Assembly: GCA_963752345.1 (NCBI GenBank)
Contig: CAVVYA010000020.1
Coordinates: forward strand, 289,000-352,999
Direction: 5' to 3'
Source of the DNA: CAVVYA01 sp963752345
GTDB taxonomy: Bacteria; Pseudomonadota; Alphaproteobacteria; SMXQ01
Length of the DNA: 64,000 nucleotides
Each line of letters opens with the position of its first letter. Position 1 is the first letter of the stretch. The notes beneath the pieces were generated by a model. It was given only the letters and a program-made list of their open reading frames with translations. It did not search any database and was not told the origin of the DNA. This document shows, in pieces, positions 27,027 through 34,881 of this stretch. A program made the position numbers and the translations under genes.

Positions 27027-28145
27027 CTACCGCCCCAACCCGATCTGCCCCTCATAGAGCAGCCCCGACTGCGCCAGCTCGGCGCGGATCTGCTGGCGCA
27101 GCACGTCGATCGGCACCGGCTTTTTGTCGGCCTCGAAATGCCAGAACTGCCAGCCGTTGCACGAGGGCGCGCGCTGCACATGGGCGCCCGCCTGGTGGAT
27201 CGAGCCGGTGAAATCGGCGGTGTTGAGGCGGCCGTCGGCGCGCACCTTCGCGGTCCACCGCTTGCGCTCGTCGAACAGCACGGCGCCCGGCGTGAGCAGC
27301 CCGCGCTCGATGACATAGCCGAACGGGATGCGCGGCTCGGCGCGCTTGTTGGGCGCCTTGAGCAGCTCGAGGTCGGTCGGGCCGGCGATCGATTGGATGC
27401 GGCTCTGGGCGAGCGTGGCGTATTCCACGTTGGCCTCGATGCCGATGAAGCCGCGGCCGAGCTTCTTCGCCACGGCGCCCGTGGTGCCGGTGCCGAAGAA
27501 CGGGTCGAGCACCACGTCGCCCGATTGGGTCGAGGCCATGATGACGCGGTGGAGCAGGCCCTCGGGCTTCTGCGTCGGGTGCGCCTTGGCGCCGTCGCGC
27601 TTGAGCCGCTCCTGGCCGGTGCACAGCGGGATGAGCCAGTCGCTGCGCATCTGCAGATCGTCGTTGAGCGCCTTCATGGCTTCGTAGTTGAAGGTGTATT
27701 TCGCGGCCTCGCTCTTCGCCGCCCAGATCAGCGTCTCGTGCGCGTTGGTGAAGCGCTTGCCGCGGAAGTTCGGCATCGGGTTGGTCTTGCGCCAGATCAC
27801 GTCGTTGAGGATCCAGAAGCCGAGGTCCTGCAGGATGGCGCCGACGCGGAAGATGTTGTGGTAGCTGCCGATCACCCAGAGCGAGCCGTCGTCGCGCAAC
27901 ACGCGGCGCGCCGCCTTGAGCCAGTTGCGGGTGAAGCGGTCGTATTCCTCGAAGGTGGCGAAGCGGTCCCAGTCCTCGTCGACGCCGTCGACCTTGGAAT
28001 TGTTGGGCCGCCGCAGGTCGCCCTTGAGCTGCAGGTTATAGGGCGGGTCGGCGAACACCATATGGACCGAGCGCTCGGCCAGGCAATTCATCGCCTCGAC
28101 GCAATCGCCCGTCAGAATTTCCTGCGTATTCACCGGCTCCCCCAT
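27027..28145 (-). CDS. ccrM: CcrM-type adenine-specific DNA methyltransferase (GANTC)
   Basis: 372 residues, the usual CcrM length. Beta-class N6-adenine methyltransferase: catalytic motif IV FADPPYNLQL near the N terminus (about 31-40), and the SAM motif DPFFGTGTTGAVAKKLGR at about 218-235. The C-terminal domain of about 90 residues (LTPGAVLFDERKRWTAKV, SIHQAGAHVQRAPSCNGW, FWHFEADKKPVPIDVLR) is specific to the CcrM subgroup. By homology it methylates GANTC late in the cell cycle and coordinates replication and transcription in alphaproteobacteria. There is no restriction partner nearby. Confidence 0.94.
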   Translation of the reverse strand: MGEPVNTQEILTGDCVEAMNCLAERSVHMVFADPPYNLQLKGDLRRPNNSKVDGVDEDWDRFATFEEYDRFTRNWLKAARRVLRDDGSLWVIGSYHNIFRVGAILQDLGFWILNDVIWRKTNPMPNFRGKRFTNAHETLIWAAKSEAAKYTFNYEAMKALNDDLQMRSDWLIPLCTGQERLKRDGAKAHPTQKPEGLLHRVIMASTQSGDVVLDPFFGTGTTGAVAKKLGRGFIGIEANVEYATLAQSRIQSIAGPTDLELLKAPNKRAEPRIPFGYVIERGLLTPGAVLFDERKRWTAKVRADGRLNTADFTGSIHQAGAHVQRAPSCNGWQFWHFEADKKPVPIDVLRQQIRAELAQSGLLYEGQIGLGR

Positions 28146-28329
28146 GGGGAGGAAGATGATTCACCGCAGACTCGCCGTCAATTGGTATTTCGAATCAAGC
28201 ACTTAGCCAGAGTTGTCCACACAAGGGGTGGGAGTCCGCCGAGTCGCCGAACTCAAGATGTAGCGCGGGCGCGTGGCGCCATGCTGTGTGCCTCGCACGC
28301 TCTCTCAATAAGAGACTTCTCTTTCCTTC

Positions 28330-28421
28330 CGTCATGGCCGGACTTGGTCCGGCCATCCACGACTTCTCTTTGCAGGTTTCGCAACAGATCGTGGATGCCC
28401 GGACCAAGTCCGGGCATGACG
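28330..28421. repeat. Palindromic element, type 2, copy D
   Basis: CGTCATGGCCGGACTTGGTC at the left end and GACCAAGTCCGGGCATGACG at the right end. The inner CCATCCACGA pairs with TCGTGGATG. 92 bp. Confidence 0.85.
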
Positions 28422-28427
28422 ATTGTG

Positions 28428-28503
28428 TAGAGCGTGCCGTTCGGGCGATTGGTCATGATGTAAAATCCAACCGCGCTGTATCCGTCCCTCGCTCCCTTCT
28501 TCC
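28428..28503 (-). pseudogene. Truncated 5' copy of a GIY-YIG endonuclease gene
   Basis: The minus strand reads GFYIMTNRPNGTLY and then stops matching at the edge of palindrome D. The segment matches 28888-28961, the 5' end and leader of the intact GIY-YIG gene, including the leader beyond the start. Only the first 14 or so codons remain. It is bounded on both sides by palindromic elements, so recombination between them may have removed the rest. Confidence 0.7.
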
Positions 28504-28620
28504 CGTCATGGCCGGACTTGGTCCGGCCATCCACGACTCATTCTTTGGAGGTGTCGCTACAGATCGTGGATGCCCGGACTTAGTGCTTCAGCACGCGGAG
28601 CATGACGTCCGGGCATGACG
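28504..28620. repeat. Palindromic element, type 2, copy E (with insertion)
   Basis: Same left end as copy D. The right arm is interrupted by about 25 bases (TTAGTGCTTCAGCACGCGG...) before CCGGGCATGACG. TGCTTCAGCA within the insert is itself a small palindrome. Confidence 0.75.
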
Positions 28621-28652
28621 ATTGGACCAGATCCGGGCATGACGATTGCGTA

Positions 28653-28940
28653 CTAAATCAGCGTTTCGTACAGGTCGCGCCAGTCGGGATTGTCCGCGAC
28701 CACGAGCCGCACCTTCCATGCGCGCGGCCAATGCTTGACGGTGGTCTCGCGCTGGATCGCCAGCTCAATAGTGTCGTGGCGCTCGGCATAGACGAGCGTC
28801 TTCAGGCTATAGCGTTTTGTGAAACCATCGACCAAACCTTCGCGATGTTCGTGGATTCTGCGCGGCAGGTCGGACGTCACGCCGACGTAGAGCGTGCCAT
28901 TCGGGCGATTGGTCATGATGTAAACCCAACCGCCGTGCAT
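28653..28940 (-). CDS. GIY-YIG nuclease domain protein, copy 1
   Basis: 95 residues from ATG at 28940. The domain begins GGWVYIMTNRPNGTLYVGVT (the GIY-YIG strands, here VYI and YVG), then LPRRIHEHREG with the conserved Arg, the segment TLVYAERHDTIELAIQRETTVKHWPRAWK with the catalytic Glu in AIQRE, and ends NPDWRDLYETLI. It is a single-domain URI/UPF0213-type protein. An open frame continues upstream into palindrome F, but that part is repeat translation. Palindromic elements flank the gene within 35 bases on both sides. Confidence 0.88.
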   Translation of the reverse strand: MHGGWVYIMTNRPNGTLYVGVTSDLPRRIHEHREGLVDGFTKRYSLKTLVYAERHDTIELAIQRETTVKHWPRAWKVRLVVADNPDWRDLYETLI

Positions 28941-28961
28941 CCGGCCTCGCTTCCCTTTTCC

Positions 28962-29070
28962 CGTCATGGCCGTGCGCCGCACGCATTCGCATGACGCCGG
29001 CCATCCACGTTCTGTTGCTGTCGTTACAAAAACAAAGTCGTGGATGGCCGCAACAAGTGCGGCCATGACG
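28962..29070. repeat. Palindromic element, type 2, copy F
   Basis: CGTCATGGCCG..CCGGCCATCCACGTTCTGTTG, then CAAAGTCGTGGATGGCCGCAACAAG and CGGCCATGACG. It is 109 bp because the left hairpin is extended. It is 21 bases from the start codon of GIY-YIG copy 1. Confidence 0.8.
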
Positions 29071-29113
29071 AAGAAAGACTGGGCGGGGAGGGACTAGAGC
29101 ACCTCGCGGGCGC

Positions 29114-29770
29114 CTACAGCACCTCGTTCGCCGCGGCGAGGGGCATCGTCAGTTGCGCGACGGGGGCGAAGGAGCGGCGGTGGTGGGGGGTGACGCCGAG
29201 GCGGGCGAGGCCGTCGAGATGCTCGGGCGTGCCGTAGCCGACATTGGTCTCCCAGCCGTAGCCGGGGAAGTCGCGCGCCAGCTCGATCATCTGGCGGTCG
29301 CGCGTCACCTTGGCGAGGATCGAGGCGGCGGCGATCGACAGGCACTTGGCGTCGCCGTCGATCACCGTGGTCACCTTGCACGGCAGTTGCTTGGGCGCGC
29401 GGTTGCCGTCGATCAGCGCCGAGTCGGGCACGCCGCCGAGCACGGCGACCATGCCGTCGAGCGCGCGCGTCATGGCGGCGAAGGTCGCCTGCAGGATGTT
29501 GATGCGGTCGATCTCCGCGACGGAGGCCGAGGCGATGCCGAACCACAGGCCGTCGCCCGCGAAGCTTATCAGCTTCTCGTAGACCTCCTCGCGCGCCTCG
29601 CGATGCATCTGCTTGGAATCGTCGATCTTGCGCACCAGGCGGCGCGGCAGGCGAGTCGGATCGAGCACCACCGCGGCGGCGAACACCGGGCCGGCGAGCG
29701 GCCCGCGCCCGGCCTCGTCGATCCCGGCGACGCGGCCCCCCAGGGCGCTCTCCATCTTGAAATTCGGCAT
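29114..29770 (-). CDS. rnhB: Ribonuclease HII
   Basis: 218 residues. RNase HII cuts 5' of ribonucleotides embedded in DNA. Catalytic motif VAGIDEAGRGPLAGPVFAAA supplies Asp-Glu at about 18-19; other family segments are IDDSKQMHREAREEVYEKL, ALIDGNRAPKQLP (third acidic residue) and SIAAASILAKVTRDRQM, then FPGYGWETNVGYGTPEH. ATG at 29770 begins MPNFKMESALGG. In alphaproteobacteria rnhB often lies next to ccrM, and here only GIY-YIG debris and repeats separate them, so this looks like an ancestral neighbourhood split by repeats. Confidence 0.95.
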   Translation of the reverse strand: MPNFKMESALGGRVAGIDEAGRGPLAGPVFAAAVVLDPTRLPRRLVRKIDDSKQMHREAREEVYEKLISFAGDGLWFGIASASVAEIDRINILQATFAAMTRALDGMVAVLGGVPDSALIDGNRAPKQLPCKVTTVIDGDAKCLSIAAASILAKVTRDRQMIELARDFPGYGWETNVGYGTPEHLDGLARLGVTPHHRRSFAPVAQLTMPLAAANEVL

Positions 29771-29863
29771 CCGCCTCTACGCCCCTGCACATGCGACCGC
29801 GACTCTGAAATTGCGAGTGGCCGCGCCGGCCGCCGATGACACTGCAATCGTCACCACGCACTT

Positions 29864-30025
29864 GATGATCGCGGCAGCATCGTACCGCCGCTACTCTTCA
29901 ATCGTCACCCCGGACTCGACGATCGCGGCAGCATCGTACCGCAGATACTCTTTAATCGTCACCCCGGACTTGACGATCGCGGCAGCATCGTACCGCCGCT
30001 ACTCTTTAATCGTCACCCCGGACTT
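29864..30025. repeat. Three tandem copies of a 54-bp repeat
   Basis: Units at 29864-29917, 29918-29971 and 29972-30025, each starting GAYGATCGCGGCAGCATCG and ending ATCGTCACCCCGGACT. A partial unit (AATCGTCACCACGCACTT) precedes them. The last unit runs into palindrome B, whose left arm is the same GTCACCCCGGACTTGA. The array therefore contains four to five left arms of the type 1 element. Confidence 0.9.
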
Positions 30026-30105
30026 GATCCGGGGTCCATACGATCATGGCAGTGCTCGAGCGCCTGGAATCGACCCATGGACCCCGGATCAGGTCCGGGG
30101 TGACG
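30011..30105. repeat. 95-bp palindromic element, type 1, copy B
   Basis: CGTCACCCCGGACTTGATCC...GGATCAGGTCCGGGGTGACG with central GTGCTCGAGCGC. Exactly the same length as copy A. Confidence 0.88.
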
Positions 30106-30471
30106 GTTGGTGGACGTTGGTAACGTCCGCCAACCGTCACTTTTGCTGCGATTTTCGTTGGCGGGCAAGCTGGGATCGGCGGCCGGCGCGGCGTCGGGCA
30201 GATTTGTTGTGGATGGTTCTGGGGACGATTGTGGATGAGCCCCGGCATCGGGTTCCCGCGCGTCGCCTGGCGGCGCGAAATCCGGGGCGTCGGTTGTCTG
30301 GTACACCGTGGATGCGCCGAAGGTGAATCAGATCCTCGGGACCGCCTTTCAGAAAAATATCCGTCGCGCCGCTCGGCGAAATCCTGAGCGTCGTGCGGCC
30401 CGACAGGCGACGACAGGTGCATATCCGCCGATATCGCGGTGCCGCGCCTGCGCCGATGTCCATACAAAAAC

Positions 30472-30565
30472 CGTCACCCCGGACTTGATCCGGGGTCCAT
30501 TGGCCGTCGGCCAGCGCTCGAGCGCCGCGTTGTGCAATGGATGCCGGATCAAGTCCGGCATGACG
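30472..30565. repeat. Palindromic element, type 1, copy C
   Basis: CGTCACCCCGGACTTGATCC...GGATCAAGTCCGGCATGACG, 94 bp, with central GCGCTCGAGCGC. The right end is of the type 2 kind (CATGACG), so the two types share ends. It lies about 50 bases from the stop codon of GIY-YIG copy 2. Confidence 0.85.
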
Positions 30566-30616
30566 ATTTTTAAGGGGGGCTTGCCGGCACGTCACCCGCA
30601 AGTGTTCCAACCGCCC

Positions 30617-30904
30617 TCACTGGACGATCTCGGCAAACAGGTCGCGCCACTCAGGATTGCCTTTTTCGACCAAGGCCAGCGTCCATGACCGGCGCCAGCG
30701 TTTGAGCGTCTTCTCGCGCCCGATGGCAATCCGGATGTCGTCGAACGCCTCGAAATACACGAGTTGCTTGACGCCATACTCCGAAGTGAATCCCTCCACC
30801 GCGCCCTGGCGATGCTCGTGGGTCCGACGCACCAAGTCATTGGTGACGCCGACGTAGAGGGTGCCTCTTTTGCTGCTGGCGAGGATGTAGACGTACGCCG
30901 TCAT
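30617..30904 (-). CDS. GIY-YIG nuclease domain protein, copy 2
   Basis: 95 residues, the same length as copy 1. MTAYVYILASSKRGTLYVGV starts the domain; LVRRTHEHRQGAVEGFTSEY and QLVYFEAFDDIRIAIGREKTLKRWRRSW follow, with the catalytic Glu in AIGRE; the end is NPEWRDLFAEIVQ. It is diverged from copy 1 over most positions, so it is not a recent duplicate. A palindrome lies on each side (30472-30565 and 30919-30947). Confidence 0.88.
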   Translation of the reverse strand: MTAYVYILASSKRGTLYVGVTNDLVRRTHEHRQGAVEGFTSEYGVKQLVYFEAFDDIRIAIGREKTLKRWRRSWTLALVEKGNPEWRDLFAEIVQ

Positions 30905-30918
30905 CGCTGCCTTCGCTC

Positions 30919-30947
30919 ATGGACCCCGGATCAAGTCCGGGGTGACG
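30919..30947. repeat. Half of a type 1 palindromic element
   Basis: ATGGACCCCGGATCAAGTCCGGGGTGACG split as ATGGACCCCGGA and TCAAGTCCGGGGTGACG; this is the right arm only. A degenerate second hairpin (TCCCCGATCAAGTCGGGGA) follows at 30969-30987. It is 15 bases from the start codon of GIY-YIG copy 2. Confidence 0.75.
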
Positions 30948-31034
30948 ATCAAAATGCGGCCCGGTCAATCCCCGATCAAGTCGGGGAGGGCCATCGGGTT
31001 CTTTTTTAGGGCGTCCCCGGCCTTTGCGGCTGCC

Positions 31035-32146
31035 CTACAGCAGCCTCAACTGATCGCCGGCTTTCGGCGGCGGCGCGAATTTGCTCGTGTCGAGAGGGAA
31101 GCGCTGCTTGTTGAAGCCGATCTTGCGGCAGGCGAGCTCGAAGCGGGTCTTGATCAGTTCGGCATAGTGGCCCTCGCCGCGCATGCGCGAGCCCCAGCGC
31201 GAATCGTAGAGCTTGCCGGCGCGGGTGTCGCGGATCAGGCTCTGCACATGCTTGGCCTTCATCGGGTAATAGGCCTCGAGCCATTCGGCGAACAGGTCCT
31301 TGATCTCGTGCGGCATGCGCAGCAGCACATAGCCGGCACGCCGCGCGCCGGCGTCCCACGCCGCGGCGAGCAGGTCCTCCATCTCGGCATCGTTGAGCCC
31401 GGGGATGATCGGCGCGGTCATCACGCCGGTCGGAATGCCCGCGTCGGCCAGCGCCTTGATGGTCGCGAGCTTGCGGTGCGGGGCGGCGGCGCGCGGCTCC
31501 ATGTTGCGCGCGAGCTGCGGATCGAGCGTGGTGAGCGACAGATGGACGGTGGCGAGCTGGCGCTCGGCCATGCTCGCCAGAATGTCGATGTCGCGCGCCA
31601 CCAGGGCCGATTTGGTGACGATGCCGGTCGGCTGGTTGAAGGCGCTCATCACCGCGAGGATGCCGCGGGTGATCTTGTGCTCGCGCTCGATCGGCTGATA
31701 GGGATCGGTGTTGGTCCCCATGGCGATGATCTCGCATTGGTAGCGCGGGTTGCGCAGCTCGCTGCTCGAGCAGTTGCGCCGCGTCGAACTTGGCGACCAG
31801 CTTGGTCTCGAAATCGAGCCCGGGCGAGAAGCCGAGATAGGCGTGGGTCGGCCGCGCGAAGCAATAGATGCAGCCGTGCTCGCAGCCGCGATAGGCGTTG
31901 ATCGACTGGCCGAACCCGATGTCGGGCGAGTCGTTGGTGGTGATGATGCGCTTGGTGGTGTCGGCCATCACCGTGGTGCGCAGGGTCGGCAGTTCGTCGG
32001 TCTCCTGCCACGAGTTGCCCAAGCGCTCATAGCCGTCGACCCCAGCCGTCGTCGACGCGCACGCGCTGTTCGGGCTCGAAGCGGCCGGTGGCGTTGCTGA
32101 CGGCGCCGCGGCCCTTGCGGTGCTTTTCCGGGATAATATCGACCAT
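31035..32146 (-). CDS. PA0069-family radical SAM protein (two apparent frameshifts)
   Basis: True start MVDIIPEKHRKGRGAVSN at 32146, a frame hidden by an overlapping open frame. Joined product: GRFEPEQRVRVDD, then YERLGNSWQETDELP, NDSPDIGFGQSINAYRGCEH with the cluster motif GCEHGCIYCFARPTH (C-x3-C-x2-C), YLGFSPGLDFETKL, then EIIAMGTNTDPYQPIEREHK and IPGLNDAEMEDLLAAAWDAG. The family is related to spore photoproduct lyase; the substrate is unknown. Frame changes at about 32035 (one G too many in TGGGGTC) and about 31762 (one base too many in GAGCAGCGAG). The locus is 3n+2, matching two extra bases. Confidence 0.87.
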
Positions 32147-32275
32147 GGCACGAGGCTATCGCGGGCAATGAGAACATTTCAAGAACAAGAACCGCCGGAA
32201 CCGCCCGGCCCAGCCGCCGTTGAGTCATGGCAAGCGCAGCTGTGCTAAGGATAAACCGCTGAAATCGGGGGAACT

Positions 32276-32989
32276 TTGCGGCTCACCATCGTCATACCGA
32301 CGTTCAACGCCAACGCCCACCTGCCGGGCGCCCTCAGGGCCCTGGCCGCGCCGCCGGAAAACCCGGCGGCATCGCCGCTGTCGGGCGCGGATGCCGTTCC
32401 GGCGGAGATCATCGTGGCGGACGGCGGCTCGAGCGACGGCACGCCGGAACTCGCGGTGGCGGGCGGCGCGCGGCTGATCAAATCGCCGCGCGGCCGCGGC
32501 GCGCAGCTCGAAGCCGGCGCCCATGCGGCGCGCGGCGACTGGTTGCTCTTCCTCCATGCCGACACGCGGCTGGGCGACGGCTGGCGCGCGGCGGTGGCCG
32601 CCTTCGCCGCCGATCCGGCGAACGCCAAACGCGCCGCCTATTTCGGCTTCGCGCTCGACGACGGCAAGCCGGCGGCGCGGCGGCTCGAGGCCATGGTGGC
32701 TTGGCGCTGCCGCACCCTCGCGCTGCCCTACGGCGACCAGGGGTTGCTGATCGCGCGCGAGTTCTACGAAGAACTCGGGCGCTATCGCGACTGGCCGCTG
32801 ATGGAAGACGTGGAATTCGTCCGCCGCATCGGTCGCGAGCGGCTGGTGGCCTTGCCGATCGCTGCCGTGACCTCGGCGCAGCGCTACCGCCGCTCGGGCT
32901 ATGTCGCCCAGAGCCTGCGCAATCTCGTGCTGCTGTCGCTGTTCTTCCTCGGAGTGCCGCCACGCGCGCTCGCCCGGCTCTACCGCTGA
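32276..32989 (+). CDS. Family 2 glycosyltransferase (TIGR04283-like)
   Basis: 237 residues starting at TTG 32276 behind GGGGAA. GT-A fold signatures: RLTIVIPTFNANAHLPGAL, EIIVADGGSSDGTPEL, RGRGAQLEAGAHAARGDWLL and the FLHADTRL metal-site segment; YGDQGLLIAREFYEELG and LMEDVEFVRRI complete it. TIGR04283 members are annotated from arsenosugar clusters, but most have no proven role. The next gene belongs to TIGR04282/DUF2064, its regular partner. Confidence 0.85.
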   Translation: MRLTIVIPTFNANAHLPGALRALAAPPENPAASPLSGADAVPAEIIVADGGSSDGTPELAVAGGARLIKSPRGRGAQLEAGAHAARGDWLLFLHADTRLGDGWRAAVAAFAADPANAKRAAYFGFALDDGKPAARRLEAMVAWRCRTLALPYGDQGLLIAREFYEELGRYRDWPLMEDVEFVRRIGRERLVALPIAAVTSAQRYRRSGYVAQSLRNLVLLSLFFLGVPPRALARLYR

Positions 32990-33138
32990 TCGCCGGCGCC
33001 GCGCTTCCGTCAAGCGGGTCGCGCAGGCCGTCGCGAGCGTCGGCGGCGCCGGCCACGTTGCGGCGACGCGGGAGTTCTTGACGGGCCGGGCGGCGCGGCG
33101 GAAGGTCACGCCATGATCCGCGCCGCCGCCTTGCGTCC

Positions 33139-33966
33139 ATGACCCGTCTCATCGGCCATGTGGTGATTTTCGCCAAGGCACCGCGCATCGGCGCGGTGAA
33201 GCGCCGGCTCGCCGCCGGCATCGGACAACTCGCCGCCTGGCGGTGCTACGGCGATATCACGCGCACGCTGATCGGGCGCCTCGCGCGCGAGCCGCGCTGG
33301 CGCCTGTGGCTCGCGGTGACGCCGGATGCGGCCGCGCGCGCGACGCGCTTCTGGCCACGCGCCCGGCATCGGCGCGCCATCGCGCGCATCGGCCAGGGCG
33401 CCGGCGATCTCGGCCCGCGCATGGGCCGCGTGCTGCGCGGTCTGCCGCCGGGGCCCGCGGTCATCGTCGGCAGCGACATCCCGGAGATCGACGCCGCCGC
33501 GATCCATGCCGCGTTCCGCGCGCTGCGATCGGCGGACGCCGTGTTCGGCCCGGCGGGCGACGGCGGCTATTGGCTGGTCGGCCTGCGCCGCCGCCCGCGC
33601 CCGCGCGGTCATCTGCCGGGCACGCTGTTCCGCGACGTGCGCTGGTCGAGCGAGCACGCGCTCGCCGACACGCTGGCGGGCCTGCCCAAGCGCATGCGCG
33701 TCGCCCAGCTTCACCGCCTCGACGACGTGGACGACATCCGCCATTGGCGCGCATGGCGCGCGCGTGGAATGCAGCTCATCCGTGCGCAAGTGATGGCTGA
33801 AGCCACCCTCCCACCCGTGGGCGACGAGCGCAGCGGGCAGGTGTCGGTGCGCGAAGTTGTTATAGCCTCCACCCACCCAGCCCTTGCCCGTCGCGGGGAG
33901 GCGTTCGAGAACACTGAAATCCGCAAGTCCGGCGATGTCGAAGGGCAGCAACGGCTCAACCGCTGA
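33139..33966 (+). CDS. DUF2064 / TIGR04282-type nucleotidyl-glycosyltransferase
   Basis: 275 residues as read. HVVIFAKAPRIGAVKRRLA is the nucleotide-binding start; QGAGDLGPRMGRVLRGLPPG, VIVGSDIPEIDAAAIHAAF and VFGPAGDGGYWLVGLRR complete the domain by about residue 215. The last 60 residues (from about 33785) are translated from a dispersed intergenic repeat and probably do not belong to the ancestral protein. The family transfers sugars or nucleotides to unknown acceptors and pairs with the preceding GT2 gene. Confidence 0.83.
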   Translation: MTRLIGHVVIFAKAPRIGAVKRRLAAGIGQLAAWRCYGDITRTLIGRLAREPRWRLWLAVTPDAAARATRFWPRARHRRAIARIGQGAGDLGPRMGRVLRGLPPGPAVIVGSDIPEIDAAAIHAAFRALRSADAVFGPAGDGGYWLVGLRRRPRPRGHLPGTLFRDVRWSSEHALADTLAGLPKRMRVAQLHRLDDVDDIRHWRAWRARGMQLIRAQVMAEATLPPVGDERSGQVSVREVVIASTHPALARRGEAFENTEIRKSGDVEGQQRLNR

Positions 33967-34035
33967 GGTGACAGCGGCGGCGCCGCCGCTATAGTGCTGC
34001 GCCAATTCTTTCCTTCAATACAGGATATCGAGATC

Positions 34036-34881
34036 ATGAGCGACCAACGGTCGAGCCAGCCGGGCGGCCACGGATTCCTCGCGCGCCTCGCGGATGTCGC
34101 CGAGAGCGCGCGGGTGCAGAAATTCATCGCGGCGCTGATCGTGATCAATGCGGTGACTCTCGGGCTGGAGACCTCCGACACGGCGATGGCGTTGGCCGGC
34201 CCGGTGCTCGATGTGCTCGACCGCGCCATTCTCGCGGTCTTCGTGCTCGAGCTGTTGGCCAAGATGCTCGGCCGTCGCCTCGCCTTCTTCCGCAGCGGCT
34301 GGAACATCTTCGACCTGCTCGTGGTCGGCGTCGCCATCATTCCGGCGGCCGGCGCGCTGTCCGTGCTGCGCGCGCTGCGCATCCTGCGCGTGCTGCGGAT
34401 GATCTCGGTGGTGCCGCAGATGCGCGCCGTGGTCGAGTCGCTGATCTTCGCGCTGCCCGGCCTGGGCTCCATCATGGGCGTGTTGCTGCTGCTGTTCTAT
34501 GTTTCCGCCGTGCTCGCCACCAAGCTGTTCAGCGAGGGCGCGCCGGACCTGTTCGGCACCATGGGTGCCTCGCTCTTCACCCTGTTCCAGATCATGACCC
34601 TGGAGGGCTGGGCCGACATCGTGCGCGACATGGAGACGAAATATCCCTGGGCCTGGATGTTCTTCGTGCCCTACATTCTGGTGACCACCTTCACCATGCT
34701 CAACCTGTTCATCGCCGTCATCGTCAACGCGATGCAGAGCCGGGTCGAGGCCGAGCAGAAGAAGGCGCTGGCTGAGATCGAGCGGGTCGCCGAAGAAGAG
34801 CTGGAAGAGGTCGAGGCCGATTTCGCCGTGATTCGCCGCGAACTGGCGGAAATCCGCGCGCTACTGGAAAAGCGCGGTTAG
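34036..34881 (+). CDS. Voltage-gated-type cation channel (bacterial Nav-like)
   Basis: 281 residues, one six-helix domain. S1 starts FIAALIVINAVTLGLETS; the S4-like segment LSVLRALRILRVLRMISVV has arginines at every third position. The pore helix and filter are LFQIMTLEGWADIVRDM, where NaChBac-type channels usually have TLESW. S6 is FVPYILVTTFTMLNLFIAVIV. The C-terminal tail of about 60 residues is a Glu-rich coiled coil that should tetramerise the channel. ATG at 34036 is preferred to an upstream frame start at 33994. The Ser-to-Gly change in the filter may alter selectivity. Confidence 0.88.
   Translation: MSDQRSSQPGGHGFLARLADVAESARVQKFIAALIVINAVTLGLETSDTAMALAGPVLDVLDRAILAVFVLELLAKMLGRRLAFFRSGWNIFDLLVVGVAIIPAAGALSVLRALRILRVLRMISVVPQMRAVVESLIFALPGLGSIMGVLLLLFYVSAVLATKLFSEGAPDLFGTMGASLFTLFQIMTLEGWADIVRDMETKYPWAWMFFVPYILVTTFTMLNLFIAVIVNAMQSRVEAEQKKALAEIERVAEEELEEVEADFAVIRRELAEIRALLEKRG

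Larger units (their letters stand above)
28146..28652. other. Intergenic region with palindromic elements and GIY-YIG debris
   Basis: About 500 bases between ccrM and the first GIY-YIG gene. It contains two type 2 palindromes (28330-28421 and 28504-28620) with a truncated GIY-YIG 5' end between them (28428-28503). There is no intact gene. Confidence 0.65.
29771..30616. other. Repeat-dominated intergenic region
   Basis: About 850 bases without a supported gene. It contains three 54-bp tandem repeats (29864-30025) and palindromic elements B (30011-30105) and C (30472-30565). The open frames over it translate repeats (VTPDLIRGP, TPDQVRGD) and are rejected. 30110-30470 shows nothing I recognise. 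Confidence 0.6.

Noticed and set aside
28253..28534. Minus-strand 93-codon frame near the GIY-YIG genes
   Set aside because: It translates palindromic repeats (MPGLGPGIHD, GRTKSGHDG) plus 14 codons of a truncated GIY-YIG gene.
29864..30105. Repeat array as a CRISPR
   Set aside because: The 54-bp units abut with no unique spacers, and there are no cas genes.
29613..30326. Plus-strand frame of 237 codons over 29.6-30.3 kb
   Set aside because: It is antisense to rnhB and then translates palindromic repeats (VTPDLIRGP...TPDQVRGD), a known annotation artefact.
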